A stretch of 64,000 nucleotides of DNA, from NCBI GenBank assembly GCA_019635695.1, contig JAHBYZ010000010.1:53307-117306 (forward strand). Reading direction: 5' to 3'. The translations under genes and the position numbers were made by a program. The notes under the pieces are model-generated. The model saw only the letters and a program-made list of their open reading frames with translations, had not been told where the DNA came from and ran no database searches. Each line of letters begins with the position of its first letter. Within the stretch, counting starts at the first letter, position 1. Shown piece by piece: positions 1 through 9,120 of the stretch. This DNA comes from Rhizobiaceae bacterium. GTDB lineage: Bacteria; Pseudomonadota; Alphaproteobacteria; Rhizobiales; Rhizobiaceae.

Positions 1-2
1 AG

Positions 3-1922
3 GGCGAGGTCGGCTGCGTCGAGGTATGGTCCTCGCTCGGGCCGGAAGTGGTGGACGAGCCGGACGACTGGGCTGAACCGGTGGACGAGGCGCGGGCCCC
101 GGCAGTGCGGCTGGCGACGATCATGGCCGAGACGACCAGGAACTGGGTCGGCCGCGAAATCATCGACGAGGAGAAGGGGCCGCGGCCGATGAGGCCGGGC
201 GACATCCTCGTGCTGGTGCGCAAGCGCGACGCCTTCGTGCACGCGCTGTCGCGGGCGCTGAAGGAACGGCACGTGCCAGTGGCCGGCGCCGACCGGCTGC
301 TCTTGACCGACCACATCGCCGTGCAGGACCTCGTCGCCATCGGCCGGCTGGTGCAGCAGCCGCAGGACGACCTGTCGCTGGCGGCGCTGCTGCGCAGCCC
401 GATCTTCGGCTGGAGCGACGAGGAGCTTTACGCCGTCGCTTACGAGCGCGGGCGGCGTTCGCTGCTGGAAGCGCTCGGGCGGGCGGCCGTGCACAGCGAG
501 CGGGCCGCCGAGGCACTGGCGGAGATCGAGGAATGGCGCAACGCCGCCGCCTTCCGCCCGGCCTTCGACTTCTATGCGGGGTTGCTCGCCGGCACGAACA
601 CGCGCACCGGCCTGCGCGCCCGCCTGATCGCGCGGCTCGGTCCGGAGGCCGGCGACGTGATCGACGAGTTCCTGTCCTTCTGCGCGGCGGCCGAGGACAC
701 CGGCGGCGGCGAACTGGAGGCACTGCTGTCGACGCTCGACCGCGCCCCGCCTGAGGTGAAGCGGGAGATGGAGCACGGCCGCGACGAGGTGCGCATCCTC
801 ACCGTGCACGCCTCAAAGGGGCTGGAGGCACCGGTGGTGTTCCTTGTCGACCCCGGCTCCGCGCCGTTCCACGACGGCCATCTGCCGACGCTGCTGCCGC
901 GGCGCTTCGACCTCGATGAATGGCATGGCGAGGGTTACCTCTGGCAGCCCGGCAAGGCGCTCGCCAACAATGCGGTGGCTGCCGTGAAAGCGGGTATCCG
1001 CGCCAAAGCCGAAGCCGAATACCGCCGGCTGCTCTATGTCGGGCTGACGCGGGCGCGCGACCGGCTGGTCGTCTGCGGTTATCATGGCGTACGCGGCAAG
1101 CCGCAGGAGGCGTGGCACGCGATGGTCGAGCGGGCTATCGCAGCGTCTCCCAACGCCGTGCCGCTCGATGCGCCCGAGGGGTGCCTGCCGGCATGGCGCT
1201 TCCAGTTCAGCGAGCCGAAGCACGCCGCGCCGCCGGTCGTTGCGGCGACCGGCCAGGTGGAGGACGCTTTCGCACCGCTTCCCGACCTGCCGCATGCCGT
1301 CGAGGCGCCGCCGCCGTTGCGTCCGTCCGCCGCCGGGCTAGCCATCGACACGGAAGCGGCCACGGCGTCGGCGCGTTCGCCGGTGCTGGACGGCGGCGAC
1401 GACATGGCGCTGGCGCGCGAGAAGGGTGTCGCCACGCATCGCCTGCTGCAGGCGCTGCCCGACCTGCCGGAAGCCGAGCGCGCCGCCGCGGCGCGGCGCT
1501 ATCTCGACCGGGCCGGGCGCGACTGGCCGGCGGCCGAACTGGAGGCATTGCTCGCGGCCGTGGAGCGCATTCTTGCCGCGCCCAACTGGGCGCCGCTGTT
1601 CGGCCCCGGCTCGCGCGCCGAAGTCGGCGTGGCGGGCCGTATCGAGGTCGGCGGACGGGAGCATACGGTTTCCGGCAAGATCGACCGGCTGGCGGTGACC
1701 GCCGGCAAGGTGACAGTCGTCGATTTCAAGACCGGCCGGCCGCCGGAAGGCGCGCCGCCGCAGTCGCACGTGGCGCAGATGGCGCTCTATGCGAAGCTTC
1801 TGCGAAAGATTTATGAGGGCCGACAGGTGGAGGCGGCGCTGGTCTACACGGCCGGTCCGCTCATGCTGCCGCTTTCCGCCGCAACCCTCGATGCCGCGCT
1901 TGCCCGGCTCGCGGGGTCGTGA
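3..1922 (+). CDS. addA: Double-strand break repair helicase-nuclease AddA, C-terminal part (5' truncated by window)
   Basis: The reading frame is open from base 3, so the gene starts outside the window and only about the last 640 residues are seen. It carries the C-terminal UvrD-type helicase motifs: a segment reading ILTVHASKGLEAPVVFLVD, then YVGLTRARDRLVV (motif VI). The end is a RecB-like PD-(D/E)XK nuclease fold with VSGKIDRL, VVDFKTG and a QMALYAKLL helix that supply the metal and QxxxY elements. In AddAB this subunit unwinds and resects DNA ends to load RecA. The next gene is trxA, a neighbourhood usual in rhizobia, with addB expected just upstream outside the window. Stop is TGA at 1920-1922. 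Confidence 0.95.
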   Translation, partial: GEVGCVEVWSSLGPEVVDEPDDWAEPVDEARAPAVRLATIMAETTRNWVGREIIDEEKGPRPMRPGDILVLVRKRDAFVHALSRALKERHVPVAGADRLLLTDHIAVQDLVAIGRLVQQPQDDLSLAALLRSPIFGWSDEELYAVAYERGRRSLLEALGRAAVHSERAAEALAEIEEWRNAAAFRPAFDFYAGLLAGTNTRTGLRARLIARLGPEAGDVIDEFLSFCAAAEDTGGGELEALLSTLDRAPPEVKREMEHGRDEVRILTVHASKGLEAPVVFLVDPGSAPFHDGHLPTLLPRRFDLDEWHGEGYLWQPGKALANNAVAAVKAGIRAKAEAEYRRLLYVGLTRARDRLVVCGYHGVRGKPQEAWHAMVERAIAASPNAVPLDAPEGCLPAWRFQFSEPKHAAPPVVAATGQVEDAFAPLPDLPHAVEAPPPLRPSAAGLAIDTEAATASARSPVLDGGDDMALAREKGVATHRLLQALPDLPEAERAAAARRYLDRAGRDWPAAELEALLAAVERILAAPNWAPLFGPGSRAEVGVAGRIEVGGREHTVSGKIDRLAVTAGKVTVVDFKTGRPPEGAPPQSHVAQMALYAKLLRKIYEGRQVEAALVYTAGPLMLPLSAATLDAALARLAGS

Positions 1923-2031
1923 CACTGTGCCGGCTTGATCGTGCGGCAGCGCGAGCCCACATATAGCGCCTACGCAGAATCCCTGCCCAAGACCTAGCTT
2001 TTCCCGGGATATAGCCTTCAAGGAGCCTGAA

Positions 2032-2352
2032 ATGACCATCAAGGTCGACAAGAACAACTTCAAGAGCGACGTGCTCGATTCGGCCGAGCCGGTGGTAGTG
2101 GATTTCTGGGCTGAGTGGTGCGGCCCCTGCCGCATGATCGCGCCGGCGCTGGAGGAAATCTCGAAGGAGATGGGCGGCAAGGTGAAGATCGCCAAGCTGA
2201 ACGTCGACGAGAATCCCGAGCTCGCCGCGCAGTTCGGCGTGCGCTCGATCCCGACGCTGATGATCTTCAAGGGCGGCCAGCTCGCCGACACCAAGGTCGG
2301 GGCCGCGCCGAAGACCGCGCTGTCGGCCTGGATCAACAACGCCGCGGCCTGA
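2032..2352 (+). CDS. trxA: Thioredoxin
   Basis: A full-length 106-residue cytosolic thioredoxin. The WCGPC redox site lies near residues 29-33 in the context [14 protein letters not shown], and the cis-proline is in RSIPTLMIF. It reduces disulfides in partners such as ribonucleotide reductase and peroxiredoxins and is itself recycled by thioredoxin reductase. The start is fixed by an AAGGAG Shine-Dalgarno 6 bases upstream. It stands alone after addA and is followed by a strong hairpin terminator, so it probably forms its own short transcript. A possible weak promoter (TTGATC near 1935, CATATA near 1960, spacer 19) precedes it. Confidence 0.97.
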   Translation: MTIKVDKNNFKSDVLDSAEPVVVDFWAEWCGPCRMIAPALEEISKEMGGKVKIAKLNVDENPELAAQFGVRSIPTLMIFKGGQLADTKVGAAPKTALSAWINNAAA

Positions 2353-2372
2353 TTCGCGTCTGATCGATTTCC

Positions 2373-2399
2373 AAAGCGCGCCGCTTGCGGCGCGCTTTT
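2373..2399 (+). terminator. Rho-independent terminator after trxA
   Basis: A perfect inverted repeat, AAAGCGCGCCGC paired with GCGGCGCGCTTT, has a tiny TT/CTTG loop and runs straight into TTTTC. It sits 20 bases after the trxA stop, the classic position for an intrinsic terminator. The A-run on the 5' side and T-run on the 3' side could also let it work on the other strand. Confidence 0.85.
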
Positions 2400-2487
2400 C
2401 GTTTGCGGCTTTCCATGGCGGCGGCGATGCGGTAGGGGACGCGCCCTTCCGAACCTTGTCCTTCAACGCGCCGCGAGACGCCCACTC

Positions 2488-3747
2488 ATGACTCGTCTTC
2501 ATTGCGGCGTCGATTTCGGCACCACCAACTCCACGGTCGGCCTGTGCGCGGCCGGCAGCGCCCCGTTCCTGATCCCGGTCGAAGGCGATCAGGTGACGAT
2601 TCCCTCGGCGCTGTTCTTCAGCCTTGAGGACGGCGGCGTCCATTTCGGCCGCGCGGCGGTGCGCGAATACATGGAGGGCGTCGAGGGGCGCTTCATGCGG
2701 GCGCTGAAGTCGATCCTCGGCTCCAGCCTGATGAAGGAGACGACGCAGGTCGGCCGGGACCGCATGACTTTCCAGCGCCTGATCGGCCGTTTCCTGCGTC
2801 ACCTGCGCGGCAGGCTGGAAGAGCAACCGGACGGTGTGCCCGACCGTGTGGTGCTCGGCAGGCCGGTATTCTTCGTCGACGGCGACGACGAGGCCGACCG
2901 CGCCGCGCAGGACCAGCTGGCCGCGGCGGCGCAGGCGGAGGGGTTTCGCCATGTCGAGTTCCAGTTCGAGCCGGTCGCGGCCGCGCTGCACCACGAGCGG
3001 CTGCTCAACGCCGAGGCGCTGGCGCTGGTGGTCGACATCGGCGGCGGCACGTCGGACTTCTCGGTGGTGCGGCTGTCGCCGGAGCGCGCGCTCAAGACCG
3101 ATCGGCGAAACGACATACTGAGCACGTCGGGCGTGCATGTCGGCGGCACGGACTTTGACCGGCGGCTGAGCATCGCCGAGGTGATGCCGCATTTCGGGTT
3201 GGGGACCATGACGGCCGACGGCAAGCGCCACCTGCCGGTCTGGTATTTCAACGACATGGCGACCTGGCACCGGATCAACCAGCTCTATACGGCGAAGACG
3301 CTGCGCGACATCCGCTCGCTGATGCGCGAGGCGGCGGAGCCGCATCGGCTTGAGCGCTTCGAGCATCTGCTGGTGCACCGCTCCGGCCACCGGCTGGCGG
3401 CGCGGGTCGAGGCGGCCAAGATCGAGCTGACCGACGCAGAAGCGGCGGTGATCTCGCTCAGCGAGCCGGGCCTGTCGCTGGCGCTGCCTGTGACACGCGG
3501 GGCTTTCGAGGCGGCGAGCACGGAACTGGTCGCGAAGATCGAGGCGGCGATCGACGAGGCGCTGCGTGCGGCGGGCGTCGTGGCCGAAGCGATCGACACG
3601 GTAATCCTGACTGGTGGCGGCGCGCAGGTGCCGCTGGTGCGTGCGGCGGCCACGTCGCGCTTCAGGGGCGCACACATCGCCCAGTCCGACCAGTTCGGCT
3701 CGGTCGGGCTCGGCCTGGCGGTGGACGCGGCCCGCCGCTTCGCCTGA
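2488..3747 (+). CDS. Hsp70-family protein of the YegD type
   Basis: A 419-residue protein that contains essentially only the actin-like ATPase domain of Hsp70. Phosphate-1 is visible as GVDFGTTNSTVG near residue 7, phosphate-2 as VVDIGGGTSDFSVV near residue 178, and the adenosine motif as VILTGGGAQVPLV near residue 372. A DnaK is about 640 residues, so the peptide-binding domain and lid are missing; this matches the E. coli YegD group of stand-alone ATPase-domain chaperone homologues. Its client is unknown. It starts with ATG at 2488 after the trxA terminator and has no obvious operon partner, since hemA follows after 221 bases with its own regulatory site. Confidence 0.85.
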   Translation: MTRLHCGVDFGTTNSTVGLCAAGSAPFLIPVEGDQVTIPSALFFSLEDGGVHFGRAAVREYMEGVEGRFMRALKSILGSSLMKETTQVGRDRMTFQRLIGRFLRHLRGRLEEQPDGVPDRVVLGRPVFFVDGDDEADRAAQDQLAAAAQAEGFRHVEFQFEPVAAALHHERLLNAEALALVVDIGGGTSDFSVVRLSPERALKTDRRNDILSTSGVHVGGTDFDRRLSIAEVMPHFGLGTMTADGKRHLPVWYFNDMATWHRINQLYTAKTLRDIRSLMREAAEPHRLERFEHLLVHRSGHRLAARVEAAKIELTDAEAAVISLSEPGLSLALPVTRGAFEAASTELVAKIEAAIDEALRAAGVVAEAIDTVILTGGGAQVPLVRAAATSRFRGAHIAQSDQFGSVGLGLAVDAARRFA

Positions 3748-3787
3748 GTAGCCGCCACCGCAGGGTGTTGCTTCACCATTCGATGAT

Positions 3788-3801
3788 TTGACCGAGGTCA
3801 A
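3788..3801. promoter_or_regulatory. FNR/FixK-type dyad upstream of hemA
   Basis: The sequence TTGAC-CGAG-GTCAA is a perfect 5+4+5 dyad. It matches the CRP/FNR superfamily pattern TTGA(T/C)-N4-(A/G)TCAA used by FnrN, FixK and FnrL in alphaproteobacteria. It lies 168 bases before the hemA ATG. Oxygen-responsive control of hemA by FnrL or FixK is established in Rhodobacter and Bradyrhizobium. Assigning this site to a particular regulator here is inference. Confidence 0.6.
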
Positions 3802-3834
3802 GACGCCGGCTGATATGCCGGCATAAGGAGGGAC

Positions 3835-3912
3835 GTGCAGGCGGGCGGGGTCAATGGGCCGCACCTGCGGAGGCGGCTCAAAGCTTGCTTGAGGGACCGT
3901 TCTCCCGCATAG
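3835..3912 (+). CDS. Possible 25-codon leader ORF between the FNR box and hemA
   Basis: A GTG at 3835 stands 4 bases after a strong AAGGAGGG ribosome-binding site and opens a 25-residue frame ending in TAG at 3912. The peptide is basic and arginine-rich (NGPHLRRRLKACLRDRSPA at its end). A small dyad (CTCAA...TTGAG, 3877-3893) falls inside it. The strong Shine-Dalgarno with no other gene to serve is the only reason for calling it; I recognise no family. It could be a leader peptide for hemA or chance. Confidence 0.3.
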   Translation: MQAGGVNGPHLRRRLKACLRDRSPA

Positions 3913-3968
3913 AAACAGAAAAGACGAGAGAATGCCGTCCGCGGGGGCGGCCGCGAGACGGGTAAATC

Positions 3969-5183
3969 ATGGACTTCGAAGCCTTTTTCGCCACGAAGCT
4001 CGATGGCCTGCACCAGGAAGGCCGCTATCGCATCTTCGCCGAACTCGAACGCCGCAAGGGACAGTTTCCGTCGGCGAAGCGCTATGTCGGCGACAAGGTG
4101 TCGGACGTCACCGTGTGGTGCTCCAACGATTATCTCGGCATGGGCCAGAACGAGAAGGTTCTGGCGGCGATGCACGCCGCGCTGGACGAGTGCGGCGCCG
4201 GCGCCGGCGGCACCCGCAACATCTCGGGAACCAACCATCATCACGTTCTGCTGGAACGCGAACTGGCCGACCTGCATGGCAAGGAAGCCGCTCTGATCTT
4301 CACGTCCGGCTACGTGTCCAACTGGGCCAGCCTGTCGACGCTCGGCGCCAACATTCCGGGCGTTGTGATCTTCTCCGACGCCGGCAACCACGCCTCCATG
4401 ATCGAGGGCGTGCGCCATGCGCGCTGCGAGAAGCGCATCTTCAAGCACAACGACTACCGCGACCTGGACCGGTTGATGTCGGAATACCCGGCATCGACGC
4501 CGAAGATCGTTGCCTTCGAGAGCGTTTATTCTATGGACGGCGACATTGCGCCGATCGCCGAGATTCTGGCGGTGGCCGAGAAGCACGGCGCCATGACCTA
4601 TCTGGACGAGGTGCACGCGGTCGGCATGTACGGCCCCCGCGGCGGCGGCATCGCCGAGCGCGAAGGCCTGATGCAGCGCATCGACATCATCGAGGGCACT
4701 CTGGGCAAGGCGTTCGGCGTGATCGGCGGCTACATCACCGGCACGGCCAAGCTGATCGACTTCATTCGCTCCTTCGCCTCCGGCTTCATCTTCACCACGG
4801 CGCTGCCGCCGGCGGTTGCGGCGGGCGCCGTGGCCTCGATCCGCCACCTCAAGGCGTCCGACGCCGAGCGCATGGCGCATCTTGCGGCGGTGAAGAAGGT
4901 GCGCGCGCGGCTCGACGCGATAGGCATTCCCTATATGCCGAACCAGAGCCACATCGTGCCGGTGATGGTTGGCGATGCCTCCAAGTGCAAGTGGATCAGC
5001 GACATCCTGCTCGACGAGCACGGCATCTACGTGCAGCCGATCAACTATCCAACCGTGCCGCGCAAGACAGAGCGCCTGCGCATCACGCCGACGCCGCTGC
5101 ACAGCGATGCCGACATCGACCGCCTCGTGGGTGCGTTGTCGAGCCTCTGGAGCCAGTGCGCGCTCGCCCGCGCGGTCGCCTGA
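3969..5183 (+). CDS. hemA: 5-aminolevulinate synthase
   Basis: A 404-residue PLP enzyme that condenses glycine with succinyl-CoA to 5-aminolevulinate, the first step of the C4 (Shemin) haem route used by alphaproteobacteria. It has the alpha-oxoamine synthase fold: [11 protein letters not shown] near residue 50, the glycine-rich [20 protein letters not shown], and the PLP-lysine motif EGTLGKAFG with the lysine near residue 247. Length and N-terminus ([14 protein letters not shown]) are typical of rhizobial ALAS. An FNR-type dyad and a possible leader ORF lie upstream, so oxygen-dependent control is likely. Confidence 0.97.
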   Translation: MDFEAFFATKLDGLHQEGRYRIFAELERRKGQFPSAKRYVGDKVSDVTVWCSNDYLGMGQNEKVLAAMHAALDECGAGAGGTRNISGTNHHHVLLERELADLHGKEAALIFTSGYVSNWASLSTLGANIPGVVIFSDAGNHASMIEGVRHARCEKRIFKHNDYRDLDRLMSEYPASTPKIVAFESVYSMDGDIAPIAEILAVAEKHGAMTYLDEVHAVGMYGPRGGGIAEREGLMQRIDIIEGTLGKAFGVIGGYITGTAKLIDFIRSFASGFIFTTALPPAVAAGAVASIRHLKASDAERMAHLAAVKKVRARLDAIGIPYMPNQSHIVPVMVGDASKCKWISDILLDEHGIYVQPINYPTVPRKTERLRITPTPLHSDADIDRLVGALSSLWSQCALARAVA

Positions 5184-5228
5184 ATCCCCTTGCCGATCTG
5201 GCGTCGGGCGCTGCTATAAGCGCCTGAC

Positions 5229-6716
5229 ATGAACGTCCCCGCTTCCCCTTCTGCGCCGCGCTTCGGCAAGGCCGACATGCGCCTCGTCTGGGCGGCGCTG
5301 GCGCTGCTGGCGGCGGCGAAGCTGTGGTTCGTGTTCGCCGCCGGTCCCTTGCCCGACGAAGCCTACTACTGGCTCTGGGGCCAGCGGCCGGACTGGTCCT
5401 ATTTCGACCACCCGCCGCTGCAGGCATGGCTGCAGGGCGCCGTCTCCGCGATCTTTGGTCATTCGCGCTTCGCGCTGCGCCTGCCGGCGCTGCTGACGAC
5501 GCTGCTCGACCTTGCGCTGATCGCCTGGTGGGTGCGGCGCATGCGAGCGTCGAGTGACGGGGTTCCGTATCCAGCGGCGGCCGCCGTGTTCTTCGCCTCG
5601 CCGGTCGTCTTCGTCTATTCCACGCTGGTCTTCCAAGACCATCTGATGATCGCGCTGCTCGGCGTTGCGGCAGTCGCCTTTGCCATCGCCTTCGAGCGGG
5701 CGTGGGTGGAGGCGCGCGACCATCCGGGCGCGCTGTGGACGGCGGGGCTGGCGGTCGGACTGGCCGCGCTGACCAAATACAATGCCGGGCTGTTCGGCGT
5801 TGCCGCCGCGCTCGCCATTGTGATCACCCCGCGCCTGCGGCTGTTGCTGCGCTCGCCGCATCTGTGGGGCGCGGGGCTGCTGGCGCTGGTGTGCCTCGCC
5901 CCGGTGTTCTGGTGGAACACCGGAAACGACAACGTCTCGTTCCAGTACAATCTCGTCGACCGGCTTTCGATGGGCTGGTCGGCGCGCATGACCGTCGAGC
6001 ATGTGCTGGTGTTCATGCTGCTCGCGGTGCTGACCGCCGGGCCGTTCCTGGTGCCTGCAGTCATCCGGATGCTCCGCCGACGGGTGCCAGATGTCGCGAT
6101 GCCGTGGCGGCCTTTGGCCGCTGCGGCCCTCTCCGTATCCACGCTGGCCTGCCTGTCGATCGCCTTCCTCGGTCCGGTGCAGTTCTACTGGAACCTGCCG
6201 GCATGGGTCGCATTCCTGCCCTGGGCGGCTGCGCTGATGTCGGCCGCCATGCTGCGCGGGCACCTGATCGCCGGCATGGTGGTGGCCGTCGCCTTCTGCG
6301 CCAACTACACGCTTCTGCCGCTGGCCGCGTTGTTCGGGCCGGCCGACGATGAATCGGCGATGGTCTATGGCTGGTCGGAAGTCGCCACTCGGATCGAGGC
6401 CGAACGCGCCGCGCGCGGCGCGCAGGTCCTTATTGCCACCGACTACCGCAGCGGCGCCATCCTCGCCTTCGAGACCGGCGACAGGCGCGTCGAGGTGCTC
6501 TCGGGCCGGCGCTCGCAGTTCGACCTGTGGCGCGACGAGACGGCGCTGGCTGGCAAGGACGCGATGATCCTGTCCGACGACTGGCACCCGCTGGGCACGG
6601 TGGTGACCGACCGCTTCGCCACCGTCGAGGTGGTTGGCGAGATCCCCGTCTTGCGCTTCGGGCAACGCCTGAAGACCTACCACCTGCATGTCGGGCGCGG
6701 TTACGCCGCGCCGTAG
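5229..6716 (+). CDS. Membrane glycosyltransferase, GT39/ArnT-like (copy 1)
   Basis: A 495-residue polytopic protein of the PMT_2/ArnT-like family, which moves a sugar from a polyprenyl-phosphate donor onto lipid or protein acceptors on the periplasmic side. The first periplasmic loop, near residues 35-60, has the family signature with acidic residues, reading PDEAYYWLWGQ then SYFDHPPLQAW. About ten hydrophobic segments follow, then a soluble C-terminal part from about residue 375. It is a clear paralogue of the gene at 9121-10623: loops, TLTKYN motif and C-terminal DYRSGA/YYRTGG region all align. The acceptor is unknown. It converges on the CHAT gene with only 3 bases between the stops. Confidence 0.85.
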   Translation: MNVPASPSAPRFGKADMRLVWAALALLAAAKLWFVFAAGPLPDEAYYWLWGQRPDWSYFDHPPLQAWLQGAVSAIFGHSRFALRLPALLTTLLDLALIAWWVRRMRASSDGVPYPAAAAVFFASPVVFVYSTLVFQDHLMIALLGVAAVAFAIAFERAWVEARDHPGALWTAGLAVGLAALTKYNAGLFGVAAALAIVITPRLRLLLRSPHLWGAGLLALVCLAPVFWWNTGNDNVSFQYNLVDRLSMGWSARMTVEHVLVFMLLAVLTAGPFLVPAVIRMLRRRVPDVAMPWRPLAAAALSVSTLACLSIAFLGPVQFYWNLPAWVAFLPWAAALMSAAMLRGHLIAGMVVAVAFCANYTLLPLAALFGPADDESAMVYGWSEVATRIEAERAARGAQVLIATDYRSGAILAFETGDRRVEVLSGRRSQFDLWRDETALAGKDAMILSDDWHPLGTVVTDRFATVEVVGEIPVLRFGQRLKTYHLHVGRGYAAP

Positions 6717-6719
6717 CGG

Positions 6720-8984
6720 CTACCGGAATATGCCAAGGCTGGCCGGCAGCCCGACGCGACCGGTCGGAGCAGCGGGCGGCGTGATGCGCAGATTGGCGTT
6801 GCCGTAGTAGGTGTATGCCAGGTAGGTCGGATCGCCGGTCTCATGGAAGCGCCCGCGCACCTCGCGCAGCACGTCGGCCAGATGCACCGGGCCGTCGCGC
6901 AGACGCGCCGAAAGCGTGGCGTAGAACGCTGCCGAAAAGTCGGCCGCCGAGGCGTCCGGCAGCGGCCACATGCCGCCGATGAAGCCTGACGCGCCGCTCT
7001 GCAGCAGCGCGGGGCCCCAGCCCTGGACGAAGCCGCCGATGCGATCCGACCGCCCGGTGTCGCAGGCGTTGAAGAAGTAGAAATTGCTCCCCGTTCCGGG
7101 CAGCGCGATGGCCTGCCAGGTTGCCGGGTCCAGCAGCACGTCGGAAAGCCTGATCGAGAAGGTCGGAAGGCCGGCGCCGGGCTGGCTGATCTCGCCATGT
7201 CCGGAGAAGTGTATGAAACTCTCGCCGCCGGCCGACAGCATGTCGCGCACCGCGCCGAAGTCTCCGCCGAGCTGGCGGAATCCCGGGATCTGCGACAGCG
7301 CGTCGACCTCGCGCTGCTGCGACGGCAGGAAAGCGCCGCCCTCGTAGGGCGGGGCGATCGCGGCGATGCCGGAGAAGGGAAGGCGTTCGCGCGGAACGTC
7401 GATCTGGCCCGGCGTGTCGCGCAGCGACCAGCGCGCCAACCGGTAGCCGACGCCAAGAAACTCATCCGTGCCGGATCCGTCGGGCCGCACCGGCTTCACC
7501 AGTTCCCACGGGATGGTGCTGCTGTTGGAGGTGATCTGTATCGAGCGCAGCTTGTCCTGGTCCTTCAGGTGCCAGAACAGCGCCTTGAACCGCTGCGGCA
7601 TCTGGGTGTCATAGAGCTGGCGGCCGAGCCCCGAGGCAACGGCCTCGACGATCTCGCGGCTCGAACCCTGCGGGCGTGTCGGCGCGGCGAGCGAGGTGGC
7701 GCCGCGCAGACCGCCGAGCGCGGAGAGCCGCCGATATTCGCCTTCGAGCCAATTCTGCAGGTCAGGCGAGGTGTAGATCACCTCCTCGCTGGGCGCCGTG
7801 TGATCGGACATGAAGGTGACGACCGCGCGGCCGAGCGCGACGGGATCGTCGTAGCGCACCACGATGTTCAGGTCGTAATCCTCGTCCTCGCCGCCTTCGA
7901 GCGCCACCGGACCGGCAAGCGGGACGCTGGCGGCGGCGAACGATGCGGGGGCGTGGGCCGGTGCGCCGGCCGGCGCCGCGACGATGGTGATCGGTCGCGA
8001 CACGCTGCCGAGATAGCGGCCGCCGAGGTTGAAGCGCGCCTGGATGCGGCCCGGCCGCGCTTCGCCCGAGATGGGCAGCGCCCGCAGGCGATAGCGCACA
8101 TAGTCGCTGTCGCCGTGCCGGTTCAGCCGCATCTCCTCGACCCATTTGCCGCCCTCGACAACCTCGAAGCCGGTGGCAACGAGGTCGACATGCAGCAGCC
8201 AGCCGTCCTCGCTCTCCGGCAGATTGGCGATGGCCAGCGCGCCTTCCGCGGTAACGGCCGTCTCGGCACCAGGGCGCACGGTCACGTCGGGCGTGAACTG
8301 CTCCTCGGTGAGCGCCACCAGAACCTCGATCTCGGCGCCGACTGCCGCCTGCGCCGGCGCGTCGAGCGTGGGGAAGCGCTCGATGGCGACGGTCGCTGCA
8401 GGAACAGCAGGCTCCGGACGTGAACCGGCCGGCTCGGGCGACGGTGTAGGGCGTGCCGCGGGCGCGACCGGTATCGTTGGCGGAGGCTCGGCGGCAGGCG
8501 GTTCTACTACCGGCGATGGAGGCGTGGGCATCGCGATGACCGGATCGGTCGGCTCTTCGGTCGCCTCCTCCGCCGGCACGTCGCCGCCAGCCCCGCCGGT
8601 GTCCGGGGGCTCGGCAGCCGCGACCTCGCCGTAGCCTGGGTTATTCTGCGTCTCAAGGCCGCGCAACTTGGCTGCGGCCAGAGGCGCGAATTCGCCGCCC
8701 GGATACTCATGCAGATACTGGCGCAGCAGCGCCTCGCTGTCGGCCTGCGTGGCGTTGTTCCACAGTGCGATCTCGGCCGCGCCGGGACCGCGATCCAGCG
8801 AGGGTTCGATCGGTGTCGGCCTGAGATTCTGCTCGCTGCGGGCCACGGTCTGCTCGGCGGAGCGGTGCAGCATTGCGGGCCCGAGAATGGCGACGAGAGC
8901 CACGAGCAGCGCGGTGACGATCGCCGCCGCAAGCAGCTTGCGGCGGGGCAGTCGTCGCGCATGTTCCCGTGCAGGCCGGCTCAT
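6720..8984 (-). CDS. Membrane-anchored CHAT-domain (caspase-like) protein
   Basis: A 754-residue protein. A basic stretch (RRLPRRK) and one hydrophobic helix at about residues 17-38 suggest a signal anchor with the bulk in the periplasm. Residues 70-110 match a short motif (ALWNNA...YLHEYPGGEFAPLA) common in rhizobial caspase-family proteins. A proline/acid-rich linker follows to about 195, then a beta-rich region to about 345. The C-terminal third is a CHAT domain: the catalytic His is in HFSGHGE near residue 596 and the Cys in NACDTG near residue 640, both intact. CHAT domains are cysteine proteases of the caspase/separase clan. The substrate is unknown. It sits between two paralogous glycosyltransferases. 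Confidence 0.85.
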   Translation of the reverse strand: MSRPAREHARRLPRRKLLAAAIVTALLVALVAILGPAMLHRSAEQTVARSEQNLRPTPIEPSLDRGPGAAEIALWNNATQADSEALLRQYLHEYPGGEFAPLAAAKLRGLETQNNPGYGEVAAAEPPDTGGAGGDVPAEEATEEPTDPVIAMPTPPSPVVEPPAAEPPPTIPVAPAARPTPSPEPAGSRPEPAVPAATVAIERFPTLDAPAQAAVGAEIEVLVALTEEQFTPDVTVRPGAETAVTAEGALAIANLPESEDGWLLHVDLVATGFEVVEGGKWVEEMRLNRHGDSDYVRYRLRALPISGEARPGRIQARFNLGGRYLGSVSRPITIVAAPAGAPAHAPASFAAASVPLAGPVALEGGEDEDYDLNIVVRYDDPVALGRAVVTFMSDHTAPSEEVIYTSPDLQNWLEGEYRRLSALGGLRGATSLAAPTRPQGSSREIVEAVASGLGRQLYDTQMPQRFKALFWHLKDQDKLRSIQITSNSSTIPWELVKPVRPDGSGTDEFLGVGYRLARWSLRDTPGQIDVPRERLPFSGIAAIAPPYEGGAFLPSQQREVDALSQIPGFRQLGGDFGAVRDMLSAGGESFIHFSGHGEISQPGAGLPTFSIRLSDVLLDPATWQAIALPGTGSNFYFFNACDTGRSDRIGGFVQGWGPALLQSGASGFIGGMWPLPDASAADFSAAFYATLSARLRDGPVHLADVLREVRGRFHETGDPTYLAYTYYGNANLRITPPAAPTGRVGLPASLGIFR

Positions 8985-9120
8985 CCTGGCAATTCCTGGC
9001 TACGCAGCCCACAGTAGCGGAGGATTGTGGCGGCGCAACCGCACCGCGACGCCAGGCCGTGTTGCACCGCACAAATGCGGCGTGTAAGCAGGTTCGACCG
9101 ACCCGCGGCGTGGAATCCCT

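Noticed and set aside
1861..3864. A 667-codon minus-strand frame across trxA and the Hsp70-like gene
   Set aside because: It runs through two well-supported genes and a terminator, and has shadow-like composition.
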